From Desulfurobacteriaceae bacterium (lineage in GTDB: Bacteria > Aquificota > Aquificia > Desulfurobacteriales > Desulfurobacteriaceae): 64,000 bases of DNA. The notes under the pieces were generated by a model that saw only the letters and a program-made list of their open reading frames with translations, made no database searches and was not told the DNA's origin. A program made the translations under genes and the position numbers. Positions 35,404-43,325 of the stretch are shown here, piece by piece. Each line of letters starts with the position of its first letter. The stretch's first letter is position 1. Location of the stretch: contig JAMOTD010000014.1 in assembly GCA_027068415.1 (NCBI GenBank), forward strand, positions 62,001 through 126,000, read 5' to 3'.

Positions 35404-35947
35404 GTTTTGCTCCCGAAAGGCGTTTAACGGCCTCCTTGACTGCTTCCTCCAAGGAGAGCCCCTCTAAATTTATGCCTTTCAGGGCCTCTTTTACCTCTCC
35501 CTTTTTGTAGCCCAATGCCTTTAGAACCCGGTAGAGCTCCTCCGGAATTCCCTTCTCCTCCTTCAGCTTCCCTCTTAGCTCAAGGACTATCCTCTGGGAG
35601 AGCTTCTTCCCGAGGCCGGGAACCGAGGTTAATCTCTCGTAGTCTCCCGAGAGGATTATCTCTTTTAGCTCTTCCGGGTTGAACTTTGAAAGCATTGAGA
35701 GGGCTACCTTTGCTCCGACTTTTGGAACTTTCTGGAGGAGCTTAAAGAGCTCCCTCTCCTCCTTAGTTTTAAAGCCGTAGAGGAGGGGCGTTCCTTCCGG
35801 CGGAAGGAGGAGCTCGGTAAAGAGCAGAACTTCTCCACTCAGCTCTTCGGGGTGGGGCGTGAAGACTTTAAATCCGAACCCAGAGCTCCTCAATACAACA
35901 AACTCCTCTCCCCTCTCAACCACTTTACCGGTTATGAACTCAACCAT
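35387..35947 (-). CDS. ruvA: Holliday junction DNA-binding protein RuvA
   Basis: This 186-residue protein has an OB-fold N-terminal domain (FITGKVVERGEEFVVL), helix-hairpin-helix motifs in the middle (LQKVPKVGAKVALSML and LTSVPGLGKKLSQRIVLEL) and a small C-terminal domain (VLKALGYKKGEVKEAL) that contacts RuvB. The length is typical. It lies 2 bases after gspN, so recombination genes are appended to the type II secretion run. Confidence 0.95.
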   Translation of the reverse strand: MVEFITGKVVERGEEFVVLRSSGFGFKVFTPHPEELSGEVLLFTELLLPPEGTPLLYGFKTKEERELFKLLQKVPKVGAKVALSMLSKFNPEELKEIILSGDYERLTSVPGLGKKLSQRIVLELRGKLKEEKGIPEELYRVLKALGYKKGEVKEALKGINLEGLSLEEAVKEAVKRLSGAKLDRET

Positions 35948-35949
35948 TA

Positions 35950-36681
35950 TTAGAGCCTCAGGTTGTTAACAGAGCCCCTCAGTTTAAAGGTAAAGCTCTT
36001 TCCCTTCAAGGGTTCTTTCTTTACTTTTACCGTTATTTTCAGATTGAGGTAGGAGCTCCCCGGCCTTTTTGGGTTAAAGTTTAAACTTCCCGAAAGCTTG
36101 TAATCTGCGTCTTTTCCCGAACCTTTCCCTTTAAGCTCCAATAGGTTTTTCCCTATTACCCTGTAGCTCCCCTTAAACTCCCCGAGGTCAAGGAGCCCTG
36201 CCTGAAAGAGGCCGAAGGCAACCCCTTTAAGTTTTAGAGAGTTCCCCTTTACCTCTCCCTCTCCCGCCGTCAGCTCCCCCCTTTTAAGCTTAAAGTACCC
36301 CTCTCCTGCTGCTTTTCCCTCAAGTTTTACCTTCTCTCCGTAGCACTTCCCTACCTCTATTCCTTTAGCTTTAAAGGATAAGTAGGTTAAAGGGTTTGTG
36401 AATTTTCCCTCTACCTCGTCTTTGCAAACTCTACAGTAGTAACTGAACTCCTTGAGGTTAAGGGAGGGCTTTAGCCTTACTAACTCTAAGGGGAAGGGTA
36501 GGGCGGGAGCTCTTACTTCCTTCAGGACTACTTCGGGAGGGAGCCTGTGGAACTCCACCTTCTGGGCAGTTATTCCCCTCTTGCAGAGGGAGCTCTCTAT
36601 AAACCTTTCAAAGGGAAAGTTTAAGTAGAGGAAAAATGAGAGAGACAGGATAAAGAGAAGTCCGAAAAGCAGCTTCCTCAT
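35950..36681 (-). CDS. gspN: Type II secretion protein GspN-like
   Basis: This 243-residue protein has one N-terminal membrane helix (residues 4-22) and a periplasmic beta-rich domain with repeated Gly/Lys strands (KAAGEGYFKLKRGELTAGEGE). Together with its position after gspM this identifies it as a GspN/AsmA-like accessory component of the type II secretion assembly platform. It overlaps gspM by 4 bases. A CRVC pair near residue 79 could form a disulfide. Identification rests on context more than motif. Confidence 0.6.
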   Translation of the reverse strand: MRKLLFGLLFILSLSFFLYLNFPFERFIESSLCKRGITAQKVEFHRLPPEVVLKEVRAPALPFPLELVRLKPSLNLKEFSYYCRVCKDEVEGKFTNPLTYLSFKAKGIEVGKCYGEKVKLEGKAAGEGYFKLKRGELTAGEGEVKGNSLKLKGVAFGLFQAGLLDLGEFKGSYRVIGKNLLELKGKGSGKDADYKLSGSLNFNPKRPGSSYLNLKITVKVKKEPLKGKSFTFKLRGSVNNLRL

Positions 36682-37232
36682 TTTACTCTCCGGAAGAAGT
36701 AGAGGCTTACTTTACCCGAAACGAGGCCGTTTTCGTCGTAATCGGAGATTTTAATTCCGTCGGACTTAAAGTAGTACCTTGAGATTTCAAGTTTAAAGAG
36801 GAACCTTGTTAGTCTGTTTAGCGGCTGCTCCTTAAAGTTTACAGAAATTATGTCCGCCTCTATTCCGTTCTGGACTTTACCGGGAAGGAGTTTTACCTCT
36901 TTAACTTCAAGGCCTACCATTCTTGCAACCGTTTTGACGTAGGAGGCGGCGTCAAGCTCGCTTCCCCTTTTTACCTTCTCTAAGAGAGGCTCAATCCGGG
37001 ATTTGAGGGTTAGGAGCTCCTCAATCTGAGGTTTTAGGGCTTCAACCTTCTTAATTAACTTCTCACTCTTATTCTGGTAGTTCTCCCTTGCCCCGAGAAT
37101 TGGTATAAAGACTGTGGTGATGTAGAGGACAACGAGGAGGACGGGGAAACCTAAGAGGATGATTCTTCTCTCTCTGTCGCTTATTGAAGAGAAGTACTGA
37201 ACAAGGCTCTCCTTCAGCCTGCTAAGTTCCAA
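36678..37232 (-). CDS. gspM: Type II secretion protein GspM
   Basis: This 184-residue bitopic protein has a membrane helix at about 23-42 (RIILLGFPVLLVVLYITTVF), a coiled coil (LIKKVEALKPQIEELLTLK) and a small ferredoxin-like periplasmic domain. GspM pairs with GspL in the inner-membrane platform. The start is a TTG within the end of gspL. Gene order K-L-M-N is that of type II secretion operons. Confidence 0.75.
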   Translation of the reverse strand: MELSRLKESLVQYFSSISDRERRIILLGFPVLLVVLYITTVFIPILGARENYQNKSEKLIKKVEALKPQIEELLTLKSRIEPLLEKVKRGSELDAASYVKTVARMVGLEVKEVKLLPGKVQNGIEADIISVNFKEQPLNRLTRFLFKLEISRYYFKSDGIKISDYDENGLVSGKVSLYFFRRVK

Positions 37233-38436
37233 CCTTAACTCTCCAGAGGGTTATTTTGAACTTCTTGCCGTCTGCTAAAGAGATAGAGACCCTCTCAAAG
37301 CGCCTTCTCAGGTTCTCGGTAAACCTCTTGAGGCTCTCTTCGGAGGAGCTTTTCCCTACAACTACAAACTGGCCGGAAGAGGCGCTTCCGCTTACCTCAA
37401 GAACTTTTATTCCCTCTACTACGCTCTCGGATATTGCTTTCAGGTAAATTAGGACCGAGGGCTGGTCAACTTTCAGGAACTCCTTTAGCTCTTTTAACCC
37501 CTCTACCTTCTGAGGAATCTGAACTTCGGGGAGTAAGACCTTTTCACCGGTTAGCTCTGAGAGCTCCCTTACAACTTCCCTTTTAAGGTTGTAGTAGTCC
37601 CTCTTTGCCGCCTTTAGCTTTATTACCTCTCCGGCTGTAATGAGAATTAAGGAAGCGATTACAATTGCTCCTGCCCTAACAAAAATAGTTCTGTTCTTCT
37701 CAAGGAGCTCCGACGAAAAGAGAGAAGGTCGGCTGAAGAGGGCTTTACAGGAAGATTTTTTAAAGTGGTAGAGGCCGTAGGCGTTAAAGTAAAGGGGAGT
37801 TTCGTCTCCGAAAGGCTCAAGGGATGGGACTTTTACCGTGAAGTCCTTTAAGAGCTCCCTTACCTCTTTTTTCAGGGCTCCTCCGCCGATTAGAAGGAGC
37901 TCCTGCCCCCTTTCCAGCCTTGCCGTCAGCTCCTCCCAGGCCTCGGCCTTATTGAAGCCTCCCTTAAAGAGCTCTACTCCCTTTAGCTCTCCTTCCTCAA
38001 AGCTAAGGAGGGATAGTTTTCCCTCTCCGGCGTCAACCACTTTTAATTTTCCTTTTGGGTAAAGGAGTTTTACGGCGGCGGCCGTTCCTATAAGGTCAAG
38101 GGTAATTACCGAGCTCTCCCTGAGCCGGCGAGGAAGTGAATCAATAAGCTCTCTCTTCTCAACGAAAATCAGGAGCCTGCACCCCTTCTCCAGCCTCTCT
38201 ACGGGGCAGTAGGCTACCGAGATTAGGGAAGGCTCTACCGAGAGGTCGGCTATAACCTCGTTGAGTACCAGCTTGTCAAGTTGTCTCCCTTTACACAGGG
38301 GAAAAACGGCCTCTTTAACGAGAGTCTCGGCACAGGTTAGACCTACCGTTAACCCCTTTCGCTCGGGAAGTCCTTTTCCGAACCTCTTTCCGTCAAACCA
38401 CTTTATCTCTTTGGTGCCGTAGTCAACGCCAATCAT
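37222..38436 (-). CDS. gspL: Type II secretion protein GspL
   Basis: This 404-residue protein has an actin/ASKHA-like cytoplasmic domain (GVDYGTKEIKW at the start, GTAAAVKLLYPKGKLKVVDAGEGKLSLL), a single transmembrane helix near residue 260 (AGAIVIASLILITAGEVI) and a C-terminal periplasmic ferredoxin-like domain. It recruits the GspE ATPase to the membrane; GspE is not in this window. The ATG at 38436 overlaps the gspK stop as ATGA and has GGAAGG upstream, better than the GTG at 38451. Confidence 0.8.
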   Translation of the reverse strand: MIGVDYGTKEIKWFDGKRFGKGLPERKGLTVGLTCAETLVKEAVFPLCKGRQLDKLVLNEVIADLSVEPSLISVAYCPVERLEKGCRLLIFVEKRELIDSLPRRLRESSVITLDLIGTAAAVKLLYPKGKLKVVDAGEGKLSLLSFEEGELKGVELFKGGFNKAEAWEELTARLERGQELLLIGGGALKKEVRELLKDFTVKVPSLEPFGDETPLYFNAYGLYHFKKSSCKALFSRPSLFSSELLEKNRTIFVRAGAIVIASLILITAGEVIKLKAAKRDYYNLKREVVRELSELTGEKVLLPEVQIPQKVEGLKELKEFLKVDQPSVLIYLKAISESVVEGIKVLEVSGSASSGQFVVVGKSSSEESLKRFTENLRRRFERVSISLADGKKFKITLWRVKVGT

Positions 38437-39305
38437 CTGATAACCTTCCACTCAAGGGGGCGCCTCCTTGAGGCAAAGACCCTCAGCTGTACGGTAGCCT
38501 CGCCGTAGGAGGCGGTGACGTCAATTTTAAAGTAATCACACCTGTTGGTTATTAAAGGCCTGATTTCAAAGTAGAGCTCCTTACTAATCCCAGGTAGCTC
38601 GGTAAGTTTTGAGAGCTCCTCTATGGGGCGGGCTTCAATTATACTATCGGCGGCCTCGGGGCTCATATCAGGAGAGAGGGCAAGTAGGACTTCCTTCGGT
38701 GCCGAGTTTACGTTTATCCTTCCGCTTCCGTAAATCGTCAGGTACTTCTGCAGTTTTTTGTAGAGCCTCTCGTCTATTCCCTTTACGTATAGGAGCTCCC
38801 CAAAACTCTTCATGGGGCCGTTTGAGGGCTTGTAGCCCAGCCCTTCGTAGAACTCCTCCTCTGCTCCAGAGGGCTCGGGGGAGCTGTCTCTATCAACCCA
38901 GTCCTTGATTGAATCGGCAACCGAAGGCTCAACGCCAATCTCCTCAAAGAGCCTTTTGAGTACTTTAAAGAGGCGCTTGTCGTAAAGGGCGTTTAGGTTA
39001 ACCTTTCCGCACTCGTCTCTTATTGAGACCGATACGGCAATTCCCCTGTAGTTGTAGACTATCGGCCTTGCCCAGTCGTCCCCCTCGCCGTCGTAGTTAT
39101 TCTTATCCTCCTGAAGGAAGTTTAAGGCTATTTTGACGGCCGAGACCGCCGCGTGGTAGGCAACGGCGTAATCCTTAAGCCCTTGGGTTTTGCTGTAGGT
39201 AAGCTGGGAGAGGTAGTAGATTGAGAAGAGAAAAGAGGCCAGGGCCGAGACGATAACGAGAACAATAAAGAGGACAAAGCCCTTACGCCTCTTTGAAGAA
39301 TTCAA
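38433..39305 (-). CDS. gspK: Type II secretion minor pseudopilin GspK
   Basis: This 290-residue protein has a prepilin-like N-terminus (KRRKG then FVLFIVLVIVSAL) to be cleaved after Gly; the residue at position +5 is not Glu, as is typical of GspK. The large globular domain contains GspK hallmarks: AVSAVKIALNFLQED, DECGKVNLNALYD, DSIKDWVDRD and NVNSAPKEVLLALSP (helix-hairpin-helix). It caps the pseudopilus tip. The start is a TTG with GGAGAAGG upstream, overlapping mtnA by 23 bases. Confidence 0.88.
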   Translation of the reverse strand: MNSSKRRKGFVLFIVLVIVSALASFLFSIYYLSQLTYSKTQGLKDYAVAYHAAVSAVKIALNFLQEDKNNYDGEGDDWARPIVYNYRGIAVSVSIRDECGKVNLNALYDKRLFKVLKRLFEEIGVEPSVADSIKDWVDRDSSPEPSGAEEEFYEGLGYKPSNGPMKSFGELLYVKGIDERLYKKLQKYLTIYGSGRINVNSAPKEVLLALSPDMSPEAADSIIEARPIEELSKLTELPGISKELYFEIRPLITNRCDYFKIDVTASYGEATVQLRVFASRRRPLEWKVIR

Positions 39306-40344
39306 CTACCTTCTCCTCGTTGGGAGCGTTGATTACCCCTTTCTCAGTTATTATTCCCGTAATGTTCTCGTGGGGAGTTACGTCAAATGCCGGGTTTTTG
39401 ACCTTTGCACCGTAGGGAGCTATGCGGCAGTCCTTACAGTGGCAGTAGAGGACCTCCTCTTCGCTCCTCTCCTCTATGGGGATTTCCGCCCCGCTCTTTA
39501 TTGAGAGGTCAAAGGTTGATGTGGGAGCGGCTATGTAGAAGGGTATTCCGTGCTCCTTTGCTAAAACCGAGAGGGAGTAGGTTCCGATTTTGTTTGCCGT
39601 ATCACCGTTCCTCGCTATCCTGTCTGCACCTACTATGATGCAGGTAATCTCACCTAAGGCCATGAAGTAGCCGGCCATGTTGTCGGTTATCAGGTAGTAG
39701 GGAATGCCCTCCTGCTGGAGCTCCCACGCAGTTAGCCTTGCCCCCTGAAGGTAGGGGCGGGTTTCGTCAACGAAGACGGTAATCTCTTTCCCCATCTCTA
39801 CCGCAGCCCTTATTACCCCCAGTGCCGTTCCGTAGCCGGCCGTTGCGAGAGCTCCTGTGTTGCAGTGGGTCAGGATTACCTCCCGGGAGGATAGGAGCTC
39901 CGCCCCGAAGAAGCCGATTTTCTTATTGGTCTCAACGTCCTGCCTCTCAATGTTTACCGCTTCGGTCTCAAGGGCTGCAACTATGTCTTCAACCTTCTGG
40001 CCCGCCTCAACTATTCTCCTCATTCTCTTTAGGGCCCAGAAGAGGTTAACGGCCGTAGGCCTCGTTGCGGCGAGCCTGTTTATAATCAGCTCAACCTTTG
40101 CCTTAAAGTCTATGTAGCTCTTTGCTTCCCTTGCCAGCTCCTTTGCTCCCAGTACAACTCCGTAGGCGGCAACTACGCCGATGGCGGGAGCTCCCCTTAC
40201 TACCATCTCCTCAATTGCTCTCGCAACGCACTCGTAGTCCCTGCACTCAATCCAATCCTCTTTCAGAGGGAGCTTCCTCTGGTCAAGGAGGAGTAGGCTC
40301 TCTCCCGTCCACTTCAGGGGTCTTATGTCCTTGATTTTCCCCAT
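39283..40344 (-). CDS. mtnA: S-methyl-5-thioribose-1-phosphate isomerase
   Basis: This 353-residue enzyme of the methionine salvage pathway interconverts methylthioribose-1-phosphate and methylthioribulose-1-phosphate. Signature segments are VVRGAPAIGVVAAYG, TRPTAVNLFWAL, THCNTGALATAGYGTALGV with the catalytic Cys, and GADRIARNGDTANKIGTY with the catalytic Asp. The ATG at 40344 shares a base with the uspA stop (TGATG) and follows GGAGGGAG; an upstream in-frame start at 40383 is not needed. Confidence 0.94.
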   Translation of the reverse strand: MGKIKDIRPLKWTGESLLLLDQRKLPLKEDWIECRDYECVARAIEEMVVRGAPAIGVVAAYGVVLGAKELAREAKSYIDFKAKVELIINRLAATRPTAVNLFWALKRMRRIVEAGQKVEDIVAALETEAVNIERQDVETNKKIGFFGAELLSSREVILTHCNTGALATAGYGTALGVIRAAVEMGKEITVFVDETRPYLQGARLTAWELQQEGIPYYLITDNMAGYFMALGEITCIIVGADRIARNGDTANKIGTYSLSVLAKEHGIPFYIAAPTSTFDLSIKSGAEIPIEERSEEEVLYCHCKDCRIAPYGAKVKNPAFDVTPHENITGIITEKGVINAPNEEKVVEFFKEA

Positions 40345-40826
40345 CAGCTCTCCTCCCTCTTCTTTATTACTAAGACGGGGCACTCGGCCTTCTTTATTAC
40401 GGCCTTTGCTGTACTTCCGATTTCAAGAATCCTCTCAATGAGGCTCTTCCCGTGGTAGCCGATAACTATAACGCTTACGTTCTCTTCCTTTGCAACCCTT
40501 ACAATCTCCTCCTTGGGCTCTCCTACGGTTAGAAGCGTTTTAACCTCAAAGCCGCAGGCCTTAAGCTCCTCTTCAATCTCCTTGAGCCTCTCCTCGTGGC
40601 TCCTTAAAATCGCCTGCTCAATCTCCGGCAGGTGGGCGTAAAGAGTTGCAACGTCAAGGGCAAAGGGGTCGTCAAACTGGGGAAGCGAGAACTCTAAGGG
40701 GTGAATCACGTGGAGAACGACGACCTCTTTTGCGTTAGCCTCTTTTAACTTCTTAACGTACTCCTTTGCTACCTCTGCAAGCTCTGAAAAGTCGGTGGGG
40801 TATAAGATTTTCTTAAATAGCGGCAT
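40344..40826 (-). CDS. Universal stress protein UspA family
   Basis: This 160-residue single-domain USP starts with the KKILYPTDFSELAEVA strand-loop. It ends with the ATP-binding pattern G-x2-G-x9-G-(S/T) in GYHGKSLIERILEIGSTA and the CPVLVIK final strand. It is therefore probably an ATP-binding stress protein in the cytoplasm. It lies in an operon-like run mazG-usp-mtnA-gsp. Confidence 0.9.
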   Translation of the reverse strand: MPLFKKILYPTDFSELAEVAKEYVKKLKEANAKEVVVLHVIHPLEFSLPQFDDPFALDVATLYAHLPEIEQAILRSHEERLKEIEEELKACGFEVKTLLTVGEPKEEIVRVAKEENVSVIVIGYHGKSLIERILEIGSTAKAVIKKAECPVLVIKKREES

Positions 40827-40853
40827 TCTCCCTCCGTAAGCGGCGTTTGGTCT

Positions 40854-41648
40854 TTAAATATTACCACCTTCTTCCCTCTCCTTTGCCTCCTGCCACAGCT
40901 CCTCCATCTCCTCCAAGCTCATCTCTTTTAGCTCCTTCCCCGTCTCTTTTGCCCTCTTCTCCATGTACCTGAACCTCTTCTCAAACTTCTCGTTGGCCTT
41001 TCTGAGGGCAATTTCCGGGTGGACTCCGAGGAACCTTGAGAGGTTAACTGCCATAAAGAGAAGGTCTCCCACTTCCTCCTCTAACTTTTCTCTGTCTCCT
41101 CTTTTTAGCTCCTCCTCAATTTCTTGGAGCTCCTCAACGATTTTCTCTTTGATTCCCTTAAAGTCTTTCCAGTCAAACCCTACCTTTTCTGCCCTTTTCT
41201 GGAGCTTGTAGGCCCTCTCTAAGGCGGGCATACTTTTGGGGATTCCGTCAAGGGAGCTCTCCCTCTTCTTCCCCTCCTTCTCCTTTAACTTCTCCCACTC
41301 CCGGTTAACGTCCTCGGCGCTCTTAATCCCCTCTTTCCCTCCGAAGACGTGGGGGTGGCGGAAGATGAGCTTCCTCGTTATGGAGTCAATAACGTCCTCT
41401 ACCGTAAAAGCTCCTCTCTCCTTTGCTATCTGAGAGTGGAAAACCACTTGAAGGAGCAGGTCTCCCAGCTCTTCTTTAAGCTCTTCGTCGTCTCCCTTTA
41501 AAACTGCATCAACTACCTCGTAAGCCTCTTCTATCAGGTACTTCAGGAGGCTCTCGTGGGTCTGCTCCCTGTCCCACGGACACCCCTCTGGTGAGCGAAG
41601 CTTCTCCATTACTTTAACAAGGTCGCTGAATGTATACTTTTCCTTCAA
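40854..41648 (-). CDS. mazG: Nucleoside triphosphate pyrophosphohydrolase MazG
   Basis: This 264-residue protein has two tandem MazG domains, each with the E-x-x-E...E-x-x-D metal motif: EEAYEVVDA with EELGDLLLQVVFH, and EELQEIEEEL with EEVGDLLFMAVNL. GCPWDREQTHESLLKYLIEE is the typical N-terminus. It hydrolyses non-canonical or excess NTPs and can act on ppGpp regulation. It is divergent from cysS. Confidence 0.95.
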   Translation of the reverse strand: MKEKYTFSDLVKVMEKLRSPEGCPWDREQTHESLLKYLIEEAYEVVDAVLKGDDEELKEELGDLLLQVVFHSQIAKERGAFTVEDVIDSITRKLIFRHPHVFGGKEGIKSAEDVNREWEKLKEKEGKKRESSLDGIPKSMPALERAYKLQKRAEKVGFDWKDFKGIKEKIVEELQEIEEELKRGDREKLEEEVGDLLFMAVNLSRFLGVHPEIALRKANEKFEKRFRYMEKRAKETGKELKEMSLEEMEELWQEAKEREEGGNI

Positions 41649-41719
41649 GGTTTACCTCCCTCGTGAGTTTTCCTGCGGGAAATATATTTAAGAATCAAAA
41701 CGTAAGTTGGGAGTCAGAA

Positions 41720-43138
41720 ATGATTAAATTGACCGATACTTTGACCGAAAAGAAGGTTGAGTTTAAGCCTTTAGAGGGTAAAGCAGTCAAGATGTACGTC
41801 TGCGGCCCCACCGTTTACGACCACGCCCACATCGGTCACGCAAGAAGTGCCGTCGTCTTTGACGTTATAAGGAGGTGGTTTGAGTACAGGGGCTATAAGG
41901 TAATTTTTGTAAGGAACTACACCGACATAGATGACAAGATAATAAAGAGGGCCAAGGAGGAAGGAATTCCCTGGTACGAGGTTGCAGAAAAGTACATAGC
42001 ATCCTACGAAGAGGATATGAAAGCCCTTAACGTTAAAGAGCCAACCTACAAGCCGAGGGTCAGTGAGCACATAAGGGAAATTATTGAGATGATAGACGGC
42101 CTCATTGAGAAGGGCTACGCTTACGAATCGGAAGGTGACGTCTACTTCAGCGTTGAGAAGTTTCCCGAGTACGGGAAGCTGTCAAAGAGGAAGACTGAGG
42201 AGCTCCTTGCCGGTGTAAGGATTGAGCCGGGTGAAAAAAAGAGGAATCCCCTTGACTTTGCCCTTTGGAAGAAGAGCAAAGAGGGCGAGCCCGGCTGGGA
42301 GTCTCCCTGGAGCTACGGTAGGCCCGGCTGGCACATTGAGTGCTCGGCAATGTCAATGAAGTACTTGGGCGAGACTATGGATATCCACGGGGGCGGTTTA
42401 GACCTCATTTTCCCCCACCACGAAAACGAGATTGCCCAGAGTGAGGCATACACCGGTAAGACTTTTGCCCGCTACTGGGTTCACAACGGCTTCGTTATGG
42501 TTAACCGCGAGAAGATGAGTAAGAGCTTGGGGAACTTCTTTACCGTCAAGGAGATTCTTGAGAAGTTTAGCCCCGACGTTTTAAGGCTCTTCCTCCTCTC
42601 AACCCACTACCGGAGCCCCATAGATTTCTCAATTGAGAGGTTGGAGGAGGCAAAGAGGAGCTTTGAGAGGCTTACAAACTTCCTGAGGATAAGGGAGGTA
42701 ATAGAGGGGCTTGAAATCCTTGAAGGAGAAGGCTCTCCTGTAAATGTAGGAGCTTTCAGGAAAGAATTTGAGGAGGCCATGGACGACGACTTTAATACGG
42801 CCAGAGCTCTCGGAGCCCTATTTGAGCTAATCAGAGAAGCCAACCTCTTAAAGGACAGGGCTTTAAAAGAAGGAAAGATTACTAAGGCAGAAAAGTTCTC
42901 TCTCCTTGAAGCCCTTGATTTGGTTGAGGGAGCTCTGAAGACCCTCGGCTTTAGACTTGAGGGTGAAAGGGGAGAGAAGGGTATTGAGGACGAGCTTATT
43001 AAACTCCTTATTGAGGTGAGAGGGGAGCTCAGAAAGAAGAAAGAGTTTGCCCTTGCCGATTTAATCAGGGATAGACTAAAGGAGCTGGGAATAGCCCTTG
43101 AAGACCTGCCTACGGGAACCGTATACAAGAGGATTTAG
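41720..43138 (+). CDS. cysS: Cysteinyl-tRNA synthetase
   Basis: This 472-residue class I synthetase charges tRNA-Cys. It has the HIGH motif ([10 protein letters not shown]), zinc ligands including CGPTVYD and the GWHIECSAM site, and KMSKS in [11 protein letters not shown]. The anticodon-binding helical domain is at the C-terminus. The ATG at 41720 with TTGGGAG upstream gives the canonical short N-terminus; an in-frame start at 41630 would add 30 unrelated residues and overlap mazG. Confidence 0.96.
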   Translation: MIKLTDTLTEKKVEFKPLEGKAVKMYVCGPTVYDHAHIGHARSAVVFDVIRRWFEYRGYKVIFVRNYTDIDDKIIKRAKEEGIPWYEVAEKYIASYEEDMKALNVKEPTYKPRVSEHIREIIEMIDGLIEKGYAYESEGDVYFSVEKFPEYGKLSKRKTEELLAGVRIEPGEKKRNPLDFALWKKSKEGEPGWESPWSYGRPGWHIECSAMSMKYLGETMDIHGGGLDLIFPHHENEIAQSEAYTGKTFARYWVHNGFVMVNREKMSKSLGNFFTVKEILEKFSPDVLRLFLLSTHYRSPIDFSIERLEEAKRSFERLTNFLRIREVIEGLEILEGEGSPVNVGAFRKEFEEAMDDDFNTARALGALFELIREANLLKDRALKEGKITKAEKFSLLEALDLVEGALKTLGFRLEGERGEKGIEDELIKLLIEVRGELRKKKEFALADLIRDRLKELGIALEDLPTGTVYKRI

Positions 43139-43140
43139 CC

Positions 43141-43296
43141 GTGGGAATTTACGATAGGGATTACTACAGGGAGAAGAAAGAAAAGGGGGGGAGCTCCCTC
43201 TCAAGGACGGTATTTAAACTTACCTGGTACCTAATAGTCTTCTTCTTTGTTGTTGCGTTTATCGTTTACGTTCTTGCAATCTTTTCGGAGAAGTGA
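43141..43296 (+). CDS. 51-residue single-span membrane protein
   Basis: A GTG 2 bases after the cysS stop, with AAGAGGA upstream, opens a 51-codon frame. MGIYDRDYYREKK, a flexible SSLSR linker, and one strongly hydrophobic helix (WYLIVFFFVVAFIVYVLAIF) are visible. The GIYDRDYYR start is reminiscent of the short N-terminal motif seen on some rhomboid/membrane proteins. It is followed by a strong terminator, so it ends the cysS operon. Function unknown. Confidence 0.65.
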   Translation: MGIYDRDYYREKKEKGGSSLSRTVFKLTWYLIVFFFVVAFIVYVLAIFSEK

Positions 43297-43302
43297 AAAG
43301 AA

Positions 43303-43324
43303 GGGGGCGCGCAGCCCCCTTTTT
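43303..43324. terminator. Rho-independent terminator
   Basis: GGGGGC and GCCCCC form a 6-bp stem around GCGCA, followed by five T. It lies between the cysS operon and the convergent cytochrome gene and may serve both strands (A-rich on the other side). Confidence 0.75.
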
Positions 43325-43325
43325 G